Source: Mesobacillus campisalis (GTDB lineage: Bacteria; Bacillota; Bacilli; Bacillales; Cytobacillaceae). From it: DNA of 64,000 bases. The translations under genes were made by a program, and so were the position numbers. A model generated the notes under the pieces. It worked only from the letters and a program-made list of their open reading frames with translations. It was not told where the DNA came from and made no database searches. Shown piece after piece: positions 17,293-26,260 of the stretch. Positions within the stretch are counted from its first letter, which is position 1; every line of letters begins with the position of its first letter. Where the stretch lies: the NCBI RefSeq assembly GCF_000986785.1, contig NZ_LAYY01000013.1, positions 1 to 64,000 of the forward strand, read 5' to 3'.

Positions 17293-17349
17293 ACCCTTTT
17301 GAAGATGTGTCTTCGCCAAGGATCCTGGCGAGTCTTCAGGATAGGCTCA

Positions 17350-17616
<267 letters not shown>

Positions 17617-17786
17617 TTAAACACATTGTATCGTTTTCGTGAAACGGAAAATGAAAACGTCATCCTCATGTTTATTGTAAGACTGTATCATGAACTTTTC
17701 AATAAAAAAAACATTGAGAATCCTTATCACCGCCAGTGTTTTGCCTTGATATTGTCTATATGGTTAAACTGTATGATTTATTTTCG

Positions 17787-17795
17787 TGCTAAAAT
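17787..17795 (+). promoter_or_regulatory. Extended -10 promoter candidate for ypbB-recQ
   Basis: TGCTAAAAT fits TGnTATAAT with one mismatch and lies 77 bases before the ypbB start. No good -35 box is visible. The rest of the 274-base gap between fer and ypbB shows no convincing gene. Confidence 0.35.
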
Positions 17796-17872
17796 GAAAC
17801 AAGGGAGATTGAACAGCAGGTGTACACCTGTATTATTCCTCTCGAAAAATAATATAAACCGGGTGATTAAAA

Positions 17873-18931
17873 GTGGCGTTATCGTATAGTGAGGCCCTTT
17901 TCCTTTACTGTTTCAAAAAAATAAAAGATGAAAGGACCATCTACTCGCTTTTTCACTTGTTCCAGGGTAAGAAGTCATCCCAGACCATTCAGGATGCCCA
18001 TTTATATAACTTGACTCCTTTCTTTCAGGCATTTCCTTTTTTAACAAGACAGGAGTTGGAAAGCAAGGTGATCAGTCTTCAAAACAAGGGGCTGCTTATC
18101 CAAAAAGCACCTGAGCATTTTATCCTGTCGGATAAGGGGGAAAGGGAGCTTAGCTTGTTTGTGACTAGACGCCCCATGCCTCCCAGGTATTTGGACGGGT
18201 GGAAATACCATCACCTAACATCTTTATTTTGGCAAAGGCTGTCGCTTCTGGTCCAGGTTGCATCCAACCTTGTGCACCAGAAAAGGCAGTTTATACCTGT
18301 GCAAAATAAGCAAGAGACACTTGACTGGGTTAAGGACTATATCAGAAGGCAAAATCTCAGCCGGGAGGAATTGGGGCACGGAATTTTCAAGGAACTTTCC
18401 CACTGCCTGATTCAGTGTGAGGGAGAGCCGGCAGTATTGGTACGGCGGCTTACCGGCCATGATAGAATTGGGTTGACATCCATCCAGGCTGCTGATGAGC
18501 TGGAAATGGAGCATGTCCATTACCGGCTGGAATTTTTAAATATAGTGCACTTTATCCTTCATAAGGCGGTGGAAACGCCAGGCTGTTTTCCGCTGTTGGA
18601 CGGCATCATCAGGGATATTGAAAAGCCCGTCCCTTTTACGCTGTCTACCGAAAAAACGTATCAGTTAATAAAGAAGGGTTACACACCAGGACAGATTGCC
18701 CAGGTGAGAAATTTAAAATTAAGCACTATTGAAGATCATATAGTAGAAATTGCTCTTCATCTTAAAGACTTTGACCTAGAGGCATATGTACCTAAAAGCA
18801 AGCAGGAAAGAATCCTGCAGGCTGCCCAAAACACTTCCGCAAAAAAACTGAAGCAAATACGTGACCAAGTCGCCGATGCCAATTATTTTGAAATAAGGCT
18901 GGTGATGGCCAAAAATGGTGATAAATCATGA
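17873..18931 (+). CDS. ypbB: YpbB, helix-turn-helix protein coupled to recQ
   Basis: A 352-residue protein with no signal or membrane segment. Its C-terminal part (about 260-345) is a helix-turn-helix module of the kind found at the C-terminus of RecQ helicases (TYQLIKKGYTPGQIAQVRNLKLSTIEDHI). The gene ends inside the recQ start (ATGA overlap), so YpbB may supply in trans an accessory domain that the RecQ here lacks; this is inference. GTG at 17873 has GGGTGAT 5 bases upstream. Confidence 0.85.
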   Translation: MALSYSEALFLYCFKKIKDERTIYSLFHLFQGKKSSQTIQDAHLYNLTPFFQAFPFLTRQELESKVISLQNKGLLIQKAPEHFILSDKGERELSLFVTRRPMPPRYLDGWKYHHLTSLFWQRLSLLVQVASNLVHQKRQFIPVQNKQETLDWVKDYIRRQNLSREELGHGIFKELSHCLIQCEGEPAVLVRRLTGHDRIGLTSIQAADELEMEHVHYRLEFLNIVHFILHKAVETPGCFPLLDGIIRDIEKPVPFTLSTEKTYQLIKKGYTPGQIAQVRNLKLSTIEDHIVEIALHLKDFDLEAYVPKSKQERILQAAQNTSAKKLKQIRDQVADANYFEIRLVMAKNGDKS

Positions 18932-20427
18932 ATCTTGAACAGGCACTAAATCGATATTTTCAATTTCCTTCTTTTAAGCCCGGCCAGAAAGAGACAATAC
19001 AGTCAATACTTGCAGGCCGTCATGCTATCGCCATGCTGCCTACAGGGACGGGTAAATCCCTATGCTATCAGCTTCCAGGCTACATGCTCGATGGCCCGGT
19101 CCTGATTGTTTCGCCGCTGCTTTCCCTGATGCAGGATCAGGTTGAACAGCTGAAAGGAAGGGGAGAAAAGCGGGTAGTAGCGCTTAATTCCTTTTTAACC
19201 CCAATCGAGAAAAGAAATGCTTTATCAAGTCTGCAAAATTATAAATTCATTTTTATTTCCCCAGAAATGCTTGGGACACGATTGGTAATCAACAAATTGA
19301 AGAGTTTGAGGATTTCCCTCATCGCGATTGATGAAGCGCATTGTATCTCACAGTGGGGATACGATTTCAGGCCGGATTATTTAAAACTTGGAGAAGTGAG
19401 GCAGGTTCTGGGCAATCCTGCAACCCTTGCCTTGACTGCGACTGCGACGGAGGAAGTGAGGAAGGACATTGCCCGGCTGCTAAAGCTGGATTCATGGGAT
19501 GAGCATGTTCTTTCGGTAGACCGTCCGGAAATCTCCATGTCGGTTGAAATATTGGGGCAGCAGGAAAAATTGCAGCGGGCCTTCGAGCTTGTTTCAAACC
19601 TTCAGGGTCCGGGCATTATCTATTTTTCAAGCAGAAAGATGGCAGAACATGTGGCAGCTTTCCTTAGGGACAAGGGAGAACAGGCGATGGCTTACCACGG
19701 AGGGCTTGACCAGGAAAGCCGTATTCTCATACAGCAGCAATTCCTGAATGGACAGTTCAATGTTGTCTGCGCAACAAGCGCATTCGGAATGGGAATCAAT
19801 AAAGGAGATATAAGGTATGTCATTCATTACCATCTTTCGCTCCAGCTAGAGTCCTACCTTCAGGAAATTGGCAGGGCTGGCAGGGATGGAAATAAGAGCC
19901 TGGCTGTCCTGCTTTATGCGCCAGGAGATGAACAGCTGAGCTACCAGCTGGCAGAAGCAGAGCTCCCTGAAAGTGCCCAGGTAGGAAGGCTGTTCGCTTT
20001 AATAAGAGAGAAGTGTTTTGAACCAGATGATGTGGAGGAGAATGCGGAGTTCCTTTCAGCTTCTTGTGGCTTTAGCGAAACTCAATGGCGGATCGTCGCA
20101 AATTTCCTCAAAAGTTTGAGACAGGAGCCTGCGGAAAGACTGAAAGAGCAAATAGAGCGATTTGCAGAAAAAAGGCTGCTGATAAAGAAATCGCAAATAG
20201 AAAACATGGTCCGCTATATCCTTCATGATGGATGCAAACGGGAGTACATCCATTATCATTTTGGGGAGAAGCACTGCTTTGAAGTGACAAATTGCTGCAG
20301 TTTTTGCGGCCTGGATTTTGTTAACTTCCGCAAGCATCTTGCATCCCCCGAACTACCAATACAATATGACTGGAAGAAAGAACTGGCTTCCATGTTATTG
20401 GCACAAGCAGGCGATTTCAATGAATAA
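18928..20427 (+). CDS. recQ: ATP-dependent DNA helicase RecQ
   Basis: A 499-residue superfamily 2 helicase that unwinds DNA 3' to 5' in recombination and fork repair. Walker A is TGTGKS (39-44), Walker B is DEAH at 135-138, and later motifs include the GMGINKGDIRYVIHY stretch and the arginine finger in QEIGRAGRDG. A zinc-binding cysteine set lies near the C-terminus (C-K-R-E-Y...C...NCCSFC). The HRDC domain of longer RecQ proteins is absent. It overlaps ypbB by 4 bases and ypbD by 8. Confidence 0.95.
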   Translation: MNLEQALNRYFQFPSFKPGQKETIQSILAGRHAIAMLPTGTGKSLCYQLPGYMLDGPVLIVSPLLSLMQDQVEQLKGRGEKRVVALNSFLTPIEKRNALSSLQNYKFIFISPEMLGTRLVINKLKSLRISLIAIDEAHCISQWGYDFRPDYLKLGEVRQVLGNPATLALTATATEEVRKDIARLLKLDSWDEHVLSVDRPEISMSVEILGQQEKLQRAFELVSNLQGPGIIYFSSRKMAEHVAAFLRDKGEQAMAYHGGLDQESRILIQQQFLNGQFNVVCATSAFGMGINKGDIRYVIHYHLSLQLESYLQEIGRAGRDGNKSLAVLLYAPGDEQLSYQLAEAELPESAQVGRLFALIREKCFEPDDVEENAEFLSASCGFSETQWRIVANFLKSLRQEPAERLKEQIERFAEKRLLIKKSQIENMVRYILHDGCKREYIHYHFGEKHCFEVTNCCSFCGLDFVNFRKHLASPELPIQYDWKKELASMLLAQAGDFNE

Positions 20428-21022
20428 AGACAAATACAGTGAATTGGTGAAGGGGCTTTCCGATAGGGAACTTCTTTTCCATCTATACTTTACACAAATA
20501 TTACTCTTAACGATTTCATTTATTTTAGGTATAGTATTATTTGACAGGATGTCTAATATTTCGACTCTTTTTAATTGGGGGGATTCCCTTGTTTGGACAG
20601 TCGGATTGGGAGGCGCACTGGCTGTAGTAGGAGTGGATCTTCTTTTGATGAAGATCCTGCCCCCAAGGCTCTACGATGACGGAGGGCTGAATGAGAGGAT
20701 TTTCCGCGGCAGGAACATTCTCCATATTGCTGTTATTGCTGCCGTTGTTGCATTCAGCGAGGAATTGTTGTTTCGCGGGGTAATCCAGACCCATTTCGGC
20801 CTAGTGGTCTCGAGCCTGGTTTTTGCTTTAGTTCACTACCGCTATTTGTTTAACTGGTTTTTGTTTTTGAACATTATTCTGCTTAGTTTTTTAATCGGGT
20901 ATATTTACCTGGTTACTGAAAATCTGGCTGTGACAGTTACCATGCACTTCTTTATTGACTTTTTCCTAGGCATTGTCATACGTTTTCGAAATACGCAGCA
21001 AACAGGAAGGGATGTTGAATGA
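20420..21022 (+). CDS. ypbD: CPBP-family intramembrane metalloprotease YpbD
   Basis: A 200-residue membrane protein of the CAAX protease/bacteriocin-processing (Abi) family. Conserved motifs are EELLFRG, then ALVHYRY and a later HFFIDFFLG, which together supply the glutamates and histidines of the active site within the membrane. The substrate is unknown. The start ATG at 20420 is chosen because upstream alternatives lie far inside recQ; it overlaps recQ by 8 bases and ypbE by 4. Confidence 0.9.
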   Translation: MNKDKYSELVKGLSDRELLFHLYFTQILLLTISFILGIVLFDRMSNISTLFNWGDSLVWTVGLGGALAVVGVDLLLMKILPPRLYDDGGLNERIFRGRNILHIAVIAAVVAFSEELLFRGVIQTHFGLVVSSLVFALVHYRYLFNWFLFLNIILLSFLIGYIYLVTENLAVTVTMHFFIDFFLGIVIRFRNTQQTGRDVE

Positions 21023-21804
21023 ATAAGGAAGTTCCTTATCGTGACGAGGCGGAGCGTTTGCGGAAGAAAATCGAGCGGACGCCGGCACAGTCTTTCGAAG
21101 AAAAGCAGGAATTGCCGTCGAGAAGCAGGGTTCATGCCAATAAGCGTCATAAAAGCAATTGGAAGCCCAAATACCCGGTAATCCGCCTTCTCGTCATGTT
21201 TTTTATCTTGATGCCTATCTCCATTTTTGGTGCCTACCACTATTTGAACGGACAAAGTGGCAAGGTGGCGGGCAATGCCGCTGAAACAGGCGGCTATGAA
21301 AAAATAAGTGTAGAAAAAAACTCGTCCGAACGGGAGACCCGGGTTGAAATCGAGGAAAAAAACCTGGAAAGCAAGGAAGTGTCTGCTCCGATTACGCCGG
21401 CTCCGCTGAGCAGGGATTCAGCTCCTTCGGAAGCAGAAGGAAAAGAGACCTCAGGTTCGGGAATGGAGGATATTCCGAAAGAAAACAAACCTGCCGGGGA
21501 AGGGAAAAAAGATAATGATGCAAACGCTCAGCAAGGGCAAGGACAAACAGTGGAACAGCCAGAACAGGCGACCGAGCCTGAAAAAACTGCTGAGGAACCT
21601 GAACAAAGTGATGAGCAGCCTGAACAAACGGCAGATGGCACCAAAATTGTTTATCACACAGTTCGACAAGGAGAAAATCTATTCCGAGTATCCATGAAAT
21701 ATTATCAGTCCCAGAGCGGCATGGAGATAATCAGAAAAGCCAATAACTTAAATGGTGATGAAATACAGCTTGGACAGGTGTTGAAAATCCCCTTGAATAA
21801 TTGA
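21019..21804 (+). CDS. ypbE: YpbE, membrane-anchored LysM protein
   Basis: A 261-residue type II membrane protein. A positively charged cytoplasmic region (1-52) precedes one membrane segment (54-72), then a long low-complexity linker rich in E, Q and P (about 95-210) and a C-terminal LysM peptidoglycan-binding domain (about 214-260, VRQGENLFRVSMKYY). It probably tethers the membrane to the wall; the specific role is unknown. It overlaps ypbD by 4 bases and ends in a terminator. Confidence 0.88.
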   Translation: MNKEVPYRDEAERLRKKIERTPAQSFEEKQELPSRSRVHANKRHKSNWKPKYPVIRLLVMFFILMPISIFGAYHYLNGQSGKVAGNAAETGGYEKISVEKNSSERETRVEIEEKNLESKEVSAPITPAPLSRDSAPSEAEGKETSGSGMEDIPKENKPAGEGKKDNDANAQQGQGQTVEQPEQATEPEKTAEEPEQSDEQPEQTADGTKIVYHTVRQGENLFRVSMKYYQSQSGMEIIRKANNLNGDEIQLGQVLKIPLNN

Positions 21805-21806
21805 AG

Positions 21807-21837
21807 AAAGGCCGGCGAATGAATCGCTGGCCTTTTT
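21807..21837 (+). terminator. Terminator of the ypbB-recQ-ypbD-ypbE operon
   Basis: AAAGGCCGGCGA pairs with TCGCTGGCCTTT around ATGAA with one G-T pair, followed by T. Confidence 0.85.
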
Positions 21838-21886
21838 TCATATTTAAGGGGACAAGTTCATATATTTCCAACAAGGAGGGATGGAA

Positions 21887-22345
21887 ATGGAGCAGCCGAT
21901 AAAAATGCTTGATGGCCGGACGGACGAGGCAACGAAGCAGATGCTTCAGGGAGTGGTAAAAAGGAAACGGAAGTTTGACAGCCTCCGGAAAAAGCATTTA
22001 GGAGTTATGTCGCTCACGATTGGCTTGACGGCTATATTCCTTTTATATCTGTATAAAACCATTATACAGCCATATTCCTATTCATTTTACGAGGTTTTCT
22101 CAGTGTTTGTCAGCCAATCGGCCAACCTGTATTTCTTGATTGTTACGCTGGGACTTTTTGGCCTGATGAATCTTTTAAAAGAAAAACGGGAAAAGGCAGA
22201 AAAGGAATATCATGCTCTAAGGTGTGAAATTATAGACAAGAGCAAGGATTTATGGAAAAAGGAAGAGGAGTGGAAAAATCGGCACCTTGTATTTGAGATG
22301 ATGAAAAAACAATATGATATTAACTTGTTTCATGAAAACAAATAA
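21887..22345 (+). CDS. ypbF: YpbF, small two-helix membrane protein
   Basis: A 152-residue protein with two membrane segments (about 39-58 and 80-97) followed by a long charged helix (about 98-150) likely to form a coiled coil. The family is known from B. subtilis synteny (DUF2663) and has no assigned function. ATG at 21887 lies 6 bases after GGAGGG; the ATG at 21881 abuts that site and is unlikely. Confidence 0.82.
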   Translation: MEQPIKMLDGRTDEATKQMLQGVVKRKRKFDSLRKKHLGVMSLTIGLTAIFLLYLYKTIIQPYSYSFYEVFSVFVSQSANLYFLIVTLGLFGLMNLLKEKREKAEKEYHALRCEIIDKSKDLWKKEEEWKNRHLVFEMMKKQYDINLFHENK

Positions 22346-22453
22346 CTTGCTATCAGCGTTGCAAGCATACCAAAGCATTTATCCCCAAAAAAGGAGAATG
22401 GATGGCAACTGTCGAACTAAGATAGTAACTTGATATTATCGGGATGAATAGGT

Positions 22454-23089
22454 ATGTTTGTTAAAAGTATGATGATTCCCAAGTATAAGTGCATTACAGT
22501 TCAGCAGGATGAGAACTTGGGCGAGGTCCTTAAGAAGCTTGAGGAACATGGGATCGATGGAGTTCCTGTGCTGAACGGTGAAAAATATATAGGAACAGTG
22601 ACAAGACATGGAATATACAAACACTTCTTCTCGGCCAATCAGGAAAAGGCGGCTTTCCTTCAAAATAGGTTTGCAGGTGACATTACGGTGAATCAGGATA
22701 AATTCCTGCTTGGGGATGAGATTTTTGAAACAACACTTCTGGAACTGAAGGATTTCCCGTTATTGGCAGTCGTAGATGAGTCGGGAAGGTTCCTCGGCGC
22801 AGTGACCAGGTCGGATGTTCTTGAACAGTTTGAAAGTGCTTTTGGAATGCACAGGAAAGGGGTGCGCATTGCTTTTACATCAGTTGAAACCGAGGGCCGA
22901 ATTGCCCGCCTTGCGGAAATAGCCCACCAATTTCATGAGCATATCATCTCACTCGTTACATTTGATGAAACCGACAAGCTTGTCCGCCGGATTGTCATGA
23001 AAATAGAAAAGAAGGAGAATATCGACCGCTTTATTTCCAAGCTGGAGCAATCAGGCTTCCGGGTGCTTGATATTTATGAGGATTTGTAA
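22454..23089 (+). CDS. CBS-domain pair protein with C-terminal ACT-like domain
   Basis: A 211-residue soluble protein. Two CBS domains (about 7-61 and 76-134) form a nucleotide-sensing pair; motifs such as GIDGVPVLNGEKYIGTVTR and LLAVVDESGRFLGAVTR are visible. The final 70 residues (about 140-211) have the pattern of an ACT-type ligand-binding domain (TEGRIARLAEIAHQFHEHIISL). The architecture resembles AcuB-like proteins, but neither partner nor ligand is known. The ribosome binding site is weak. It stands alone between ypbF and ypbG, with a terminator behind it. Confidence 0.82.
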   Translation: MFVKSMMIPKYKCITVQQDENLGEVLKKLEEHGIDGVPVLNGEKYIGTVTRHGIYKHFFSANQEKAAFLQNRFAGDITVNQDKFLLGDEIFETTLLELKDFPLLAVVDESGRFLGAVTRSDVLEQFESAFGMHRKGVRIAFTSVETEGRIARLAEIAHQFHEHIISLVTFDETDKLVRRIVMKIEKKENIDRFISKLEQSGFRVLDIYEDL

Positions 23090-23114
23090 GACTGTTCGAT
23101 AATGGCCAATTGAA

Positions 23115-23145
23115 CTCCTCTCATACACCGTATGGGAGGTTTTTC
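23115..23145 (+). terminator. Terminator after the CBS gene
   Basis: An imperfect stem, CTCCTCTCATAC with GTATGGGAGG around ACC, is followed by five T. Confidence 0.6.
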
Positions 23146-23169
23146 GCTTAAAATAGAAAGGGGATGGAT

Positions 23170-23943
23170 ATGGTCTATTTGTATATAATCTTGTTCGTCT
23201 TGGCACTAGCAGTAGCTGCGCTCATATTTCACATGTACAAAGAAGCCAACGCAGACAGAATTGTCAGCCACCAGCTGTCCTTTTCCGATTTGCCGGCAGG
23301 TTTCGATGCCCTGACGATATTTTTCATATCCGATATCCACCGGAGGTCTGTATCGCCTGACATAATAGCAAGAGCGAAGGAAAAAGCTGATGTTGTGATT
23401 ATTGGCGGTGATCTCGCCGAGAAAGGGGTAAAACTGGAGCAGGTGAGAGAGAATCTTGTGCGGCTTGCATCCATTGCCCCAGCCTATTTTGTTTGGGGAA
23501 ATAATGACTATGAGCTCGACCGGCAGAAGGTGAAAGAGATCATGGAAGAAACCGGAGTAGAGATTCTCGAAAATTCCTGGAAGAGTCTGTCTGCTGACCA
23601 GGGAGATGAATTGATTCTTGCTGGGGTGGATGACCTTGCCATGGGCAACGCCCGCCCAGACGAAGCCTTGGAAGGGGCAGAGCCATCCTTCAGGGTCCTG
23701 GTCAGCCACAATCCCGAGGTTGCGTATATGCTGGACGAGGAGCATAAAGTTTCCCTGGTTTTGAGCGGCCATACTCATGGTGGCCAGATTCGGATTCTGG
23801 GATACAGTCCTTATAAAAAAGGGGGAATCCGCAAGCTGGGCAATACAACGCTGCTGGTGAGCAACGGCTATGGAACAACGGCCCTGCCGCTTAGGCTGGG
23901 CGCCGAAGCACAGTCCCATTTGATTGTCTTGCGAAAAGAGTGA
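23170..23943 (+). CDS. ypbG: Membrane-anchored metallophosphoesterase YpbG
   Basis: A 257-residue calcineurin-like phosphoesterase. One N-terminal membrane segment (about 1-20) anchors the catalytic domain, which shows the full metal-binding set: SDIHR, GGDLAEKG, GNND, SHNPE and GHTHGGQ. Such proteins include UDP-2,3-diacylglucosamine hydrolase relatives and phosphodiesterases; the substrate is unknown. ATG at 23170 is preferred over 23164 by spacing from AAAGGGG. ypbH follows after 126 bases. Confidence 0.88.
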   Translation: MVYLYIILFVLALAVAALIFHMYKEANADRIVSHQLSFSDLPAGFDALTIFFISDIHRRSVSPDIIARAKEKADVVIIGGDLAEKGVKLEQVRENLVRLASIAPAYFVWGNNDYELDRQKVKEIMEETGVEILENSWKSLSADQGDELILAGVDDLAMGNARPDEALEGAEPSFRVLVSHNPEVAYMLDEEHKVSLVLSGHTHGGQIRILGYSPYKKGGIRKLGNTTLLVSNGYGTTALPLRLGAEAQSHLIVLRKE

Positions 23944-24069
23944 ATGTCCGGATACACACTGGCAAAAAGATTAAGGGGTCCTGCCGGGAATCCGCTAAAT
24001 GACTCACCATCCTGCAAAAATTTCATAAAATATAAAACAATAGCTTCGTTGATGGCAGGGGGCCTATAT

Positions 24070-24648
24070 ATGCGCTTGGAAAGGTTAACATATAATAAAA
24101 TTAAAATATTCCTCACCTCTGATGACCTGTCTGACCGGGGATTGACCAAGGAGGATATTTGGAAGGATTCCATGAAGTGGAACCAGTTATTCCATGATAT
24201 GCTTGAGGAAGCCAGCGATGAATTCGGCCTTGAGATCCTTGGCACGGTAGCTGTGGAAATTTTTTCTCTCCAGGCTCAGGGAATGGTCATGATACTAACG
24301 GTTGAAGAGCAGGAGAATGAAATAGATTCGTTTGAAGATGGGTTCATCGAAATGCAGGTTACAATGGATGGCAGCGACGATATCCTGTTTGAGTTCTCCA
24401 ATGTGGAGGATGTCATCCAGCTGGCAGTAAGGCTGGCAAATTTGGGGATTGGCGGCGGCTGTCTATATTGTTTGAACAATACCTACTATTTATTGATGGA
24501 TGGATTAAAGCTGGAAGCAGACAAAGTTGTTCCAATGCTCGCCGAGTATGGAAGCCCTTCGATTTTCAGTATTCACCGGCTGATGGAATACGGAAAGGAA
24601 GTTGTTAAAGAAGACGCAATCCAGACGCTGGTCCGCTATTTTTCATGA
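24070..24648 (+). CDS. ypbH: YpbH, MecA-family ClpC adaptor
   Basis: A 192-residue paralogue of MecA. The N-terminal substrate-binding domain starts MRLERLTYNKIKIFLTSDDL and an acidic linker separates it from the C-terminal ClpC-binding domain (about 105-192). MecA-type adaptors deliver proteins such as ComK to ClpCP; YpbH binds ClpC in B. subtilis, but its natural targets are less clear. The frame is open upstream to 23944, but the family N-terminus and an AGGGGG site place the start at ATG 24070. Confidence 0.92.
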   Translation: MRLERLTYNKIKIFLTSDDLSDRGLTKEDIWKDSMKWNQLFHDMLEEASDEFGLEILGTVAVEIFSLQAQGMVMILTVEEQENEIDSFEDGFIEMQVTMDGSDDILFEFSNVEDVIQLAVRLANLGIGGGCLYCLNNTYYLLMDGLKLEADKVVPMLAEYGSPSIFSIHRLMEYGKEVVKEDAIQTLVRYFS

Positions 24649-24676
24649 CGGCAGTCTTTCTGGACTGCCGTTTTTT
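24648..24676 (+). terminator. Terminator after ypbH
   Basis: ACGGCAGTC pairs perfectly with GACTGCCGT around a 6-base loop, followed by five more T. Confidence 0.9.
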
Positions 24677-24724
24677 ATCAATAAAACAAGGGTATTTGAA
24701 AATATACTGCAAGGTTTTTTATTC

Positions 24725-24752
24725 TTGCATTAAATAACCAAAGGTGTATACT
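24725..24752 (+). promoter_or_regulatory. σA promoter candidate for gudB
   Basis: TTGCAT (24725-24730) and TATACT (24747-24752) are spaced 16 bases apart, 52 bases before the start codon. A weak cre-like sequence, TGAAAGCGTACAAC, follows around the expected transcription start; I give that little weight. Confidence 0.6.
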
Positions 24753-24803
24753 ATCCATGAAAGCGTACAACAACTGTAATAGTGATTTAGGAGGATTCCA
24801 AGA

Positions 24804-26081
24804 ATGGTAGCCGCAAACAATGACGGGAATGCAAATTCAGAAGAAAAACTGGACGTACTGCGTTCTACGCAAACGGTAATTCATAAGGCATTGGAAAAAC
24901 TGGGGTATCCAGATGAAGTTTTTGAGCTATTAAAGGAACCGCTCAGGATGATGACTGTCAAAATCCCTGTCAGAATGGATGATGGTTCAGTCAAGGTATT
25001 CACTGGCTATAGAGCCCAGCACAATGATGCCGTGGGTCCAACAAAAGGTGGAATTCGTTTCCATCCGAATGTAACGGAAAAAGAAGTAAAAGCCCTCTCT
25101 ATATGGATGAGCTTAAAATGTGGAATAGTCGATCTTCCGTACGGCGGCGGAAAAGGCGGCATCGTCTGCGATCCGCGTGATATGAGTTTCCGCGAGCTTG
25201 AGAGGCTGAGCCGGGGATATGTCCGTGCAATCAGCCAAATTGTCGGCCCGACAAAAGATATCCCTGCGCCAGACGTTTTCACAAACTCGCAAATTATGGC
25301 CTGGATGATGGACGAGTACAGCCGGATTGATGAATTCAACTCACCAGGATTCATTACCGGCAAGCCATTGGTGCTTGGAGGTTCCCATGGCCGGGAATCT
25401 GCCACTGCTAAAGGCGTGACAATCTGTATCCGCGAAGCCGCAAAGAAAAAAGGCATTGAGCTTGAAGGTGCCAGAGTGGTTGTACAGGGATTCGGAAATG
25501 CCGGCAGTTTCCTGTCCAAGTTCATGCATGATGCGGGTGCCAAGGTTGTGGGCATTTCCGATGCTTATGGAGCTCTATATGACCCGGAAGGCCTGGATAT
25601 CGATTATCTTCTGGATCGTCGGGACAGCTTTGGGACCGTGACCAAGCTTTTTAATAATACGATCACCAATAAAGAATTGCTGGAACTGGAATGTGACATT
25701 CTCGTCCCGGCAGCGATTGAGAATCAGATTACTGAAGAAAATGCCCATAATATCAGGGCAAGCATTGTCGTGGAAGCAGCCAACGGACCGACTACACTCG
25801 AAGCTACCCAAATCCTTACGGATCGAGGGATACTTCTCGTTCCTGATGTGCTGGCCTCAGCGGGTGGCGTGACGGTTTCCTACTTTGAATGGGTACAGAA
25901 CAACCAGGGATATTACTGGTCAGAAGAAGAAGTGGAAGAAAAATTGGAGAAGGTCATGGTCAAATCCTTCGAGAATATATATGAAACATCCCAAAACCGC
26001 CGCGTTGATATGCGGCTTGCCGCCTATATGGTCGGCGTCCGCAAAATGGCAGAAGCCAGCCGCTTCAGGGGCTGGATTTAA
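24804..26081 (+). CDS. gudB: NAD-dependent glutamate dehydrogenase
   Basis: A 425-residue hexameric-type glutamate dehydrogenase (GudB/RocG family) that deaminates glutamate to 2-oxoglutarate and ammonium. Substrate-side motifs include GPTKGGIRF and the catalytic-lysine region LPYGGGKGGI; the Rossmann motif is VVQGFGNAGS. The single VKA at EKEVKALS shows that the inactivating 9-base duplication of the B. subtilis 168 gudB allele is absent, so the enzyme should be active. The position upstream of ypdA favours gudB over rocG, but the paralogues cannot be told apart by sequence alone. Confidence 0.95.
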   Translation: MVAANNDGNANSEEKLDVLRSTQTVIHKALEKLGYPDEVFELLKEPLRMMTVKIPVRMDDGSVKVFTGYRAQHNDAVGPTKGGIRFHPNVTEKEVKALSIWMSLKCGIVDLPYGGGKGGIVCDPRDMSFRELERLSRGYVRAISQIVGPTKDIPAPDVFTNSQIMAWMMDEYSRIDEFNSPGFITGKPLVLGGSHGRESATAKGVTICIREAAKKKGIELEGARVVVQGFGNAGSFLSKFMHDAGAKVVGISDAYGALYDPEGLDIDYLLDRRDSFGTVTKLFNNTITNKELLELECDILVPAAIENQITEENAHNIRASIVVEAANGPTTLEATQILTDRGILLVPDVLASAGGVTVSYFEWVQNNQGYYWSEEEVEEKLEKVMVKSFENIYETSQNRRVDMRLAAYMVGVRKMAEASRFRGWI

Positions 26082-26116
26082 GCTGGCTGCGTGGTTCGAA
26101 ATTGATTCTGTCGAGG

Positions 26117-26149
26117 AAATCTCCTATCATGCAGGATAGGAGATTTTTT
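26117..26149 (+). terminator. Terminator after gudB
   Basis: AAATCTCCTATC pairs perfectly with GATAGGAGATTT around ATGCAG and ends in T. Confidence 0.9.
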
Positions 26150-26260
26150 GCTGTCCATGGCGCTTGCATTTCATATATAATTTTCTTCATCACGCAAGCC
26201 TGACGAAGGGTGCGAAGAAAAAATTCTTAAGGGAATGCTCAAGAGACAAGGAGTGATAGT

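Noticed and set aside
17626-17889. 87-codon frame between fer and ypbB
   Set aside because: No ribosome binding site, AT-rich and overlapping the probable promoter region of both genes.
23206-23919. 237-codon open frame on the minus strand across ypbG
   Set aside because: It lies wholly opposite the metallophosphoesterase gene, whose motifs are complete. It has no ribosome binding site and an unusual composition rich in C, H and Q.
24757-24770. cre site at the gudB transcription start
   Set aside because: TGAAAGCGTACAAC matches the cre pattern poorly in its right half, so I do not call it.
24804-26081. Cryptic gudB allele as in B. subtilis 168
   Set aside because: The duplicated VKA segment is absent, so the gene should encode an active enzyme.
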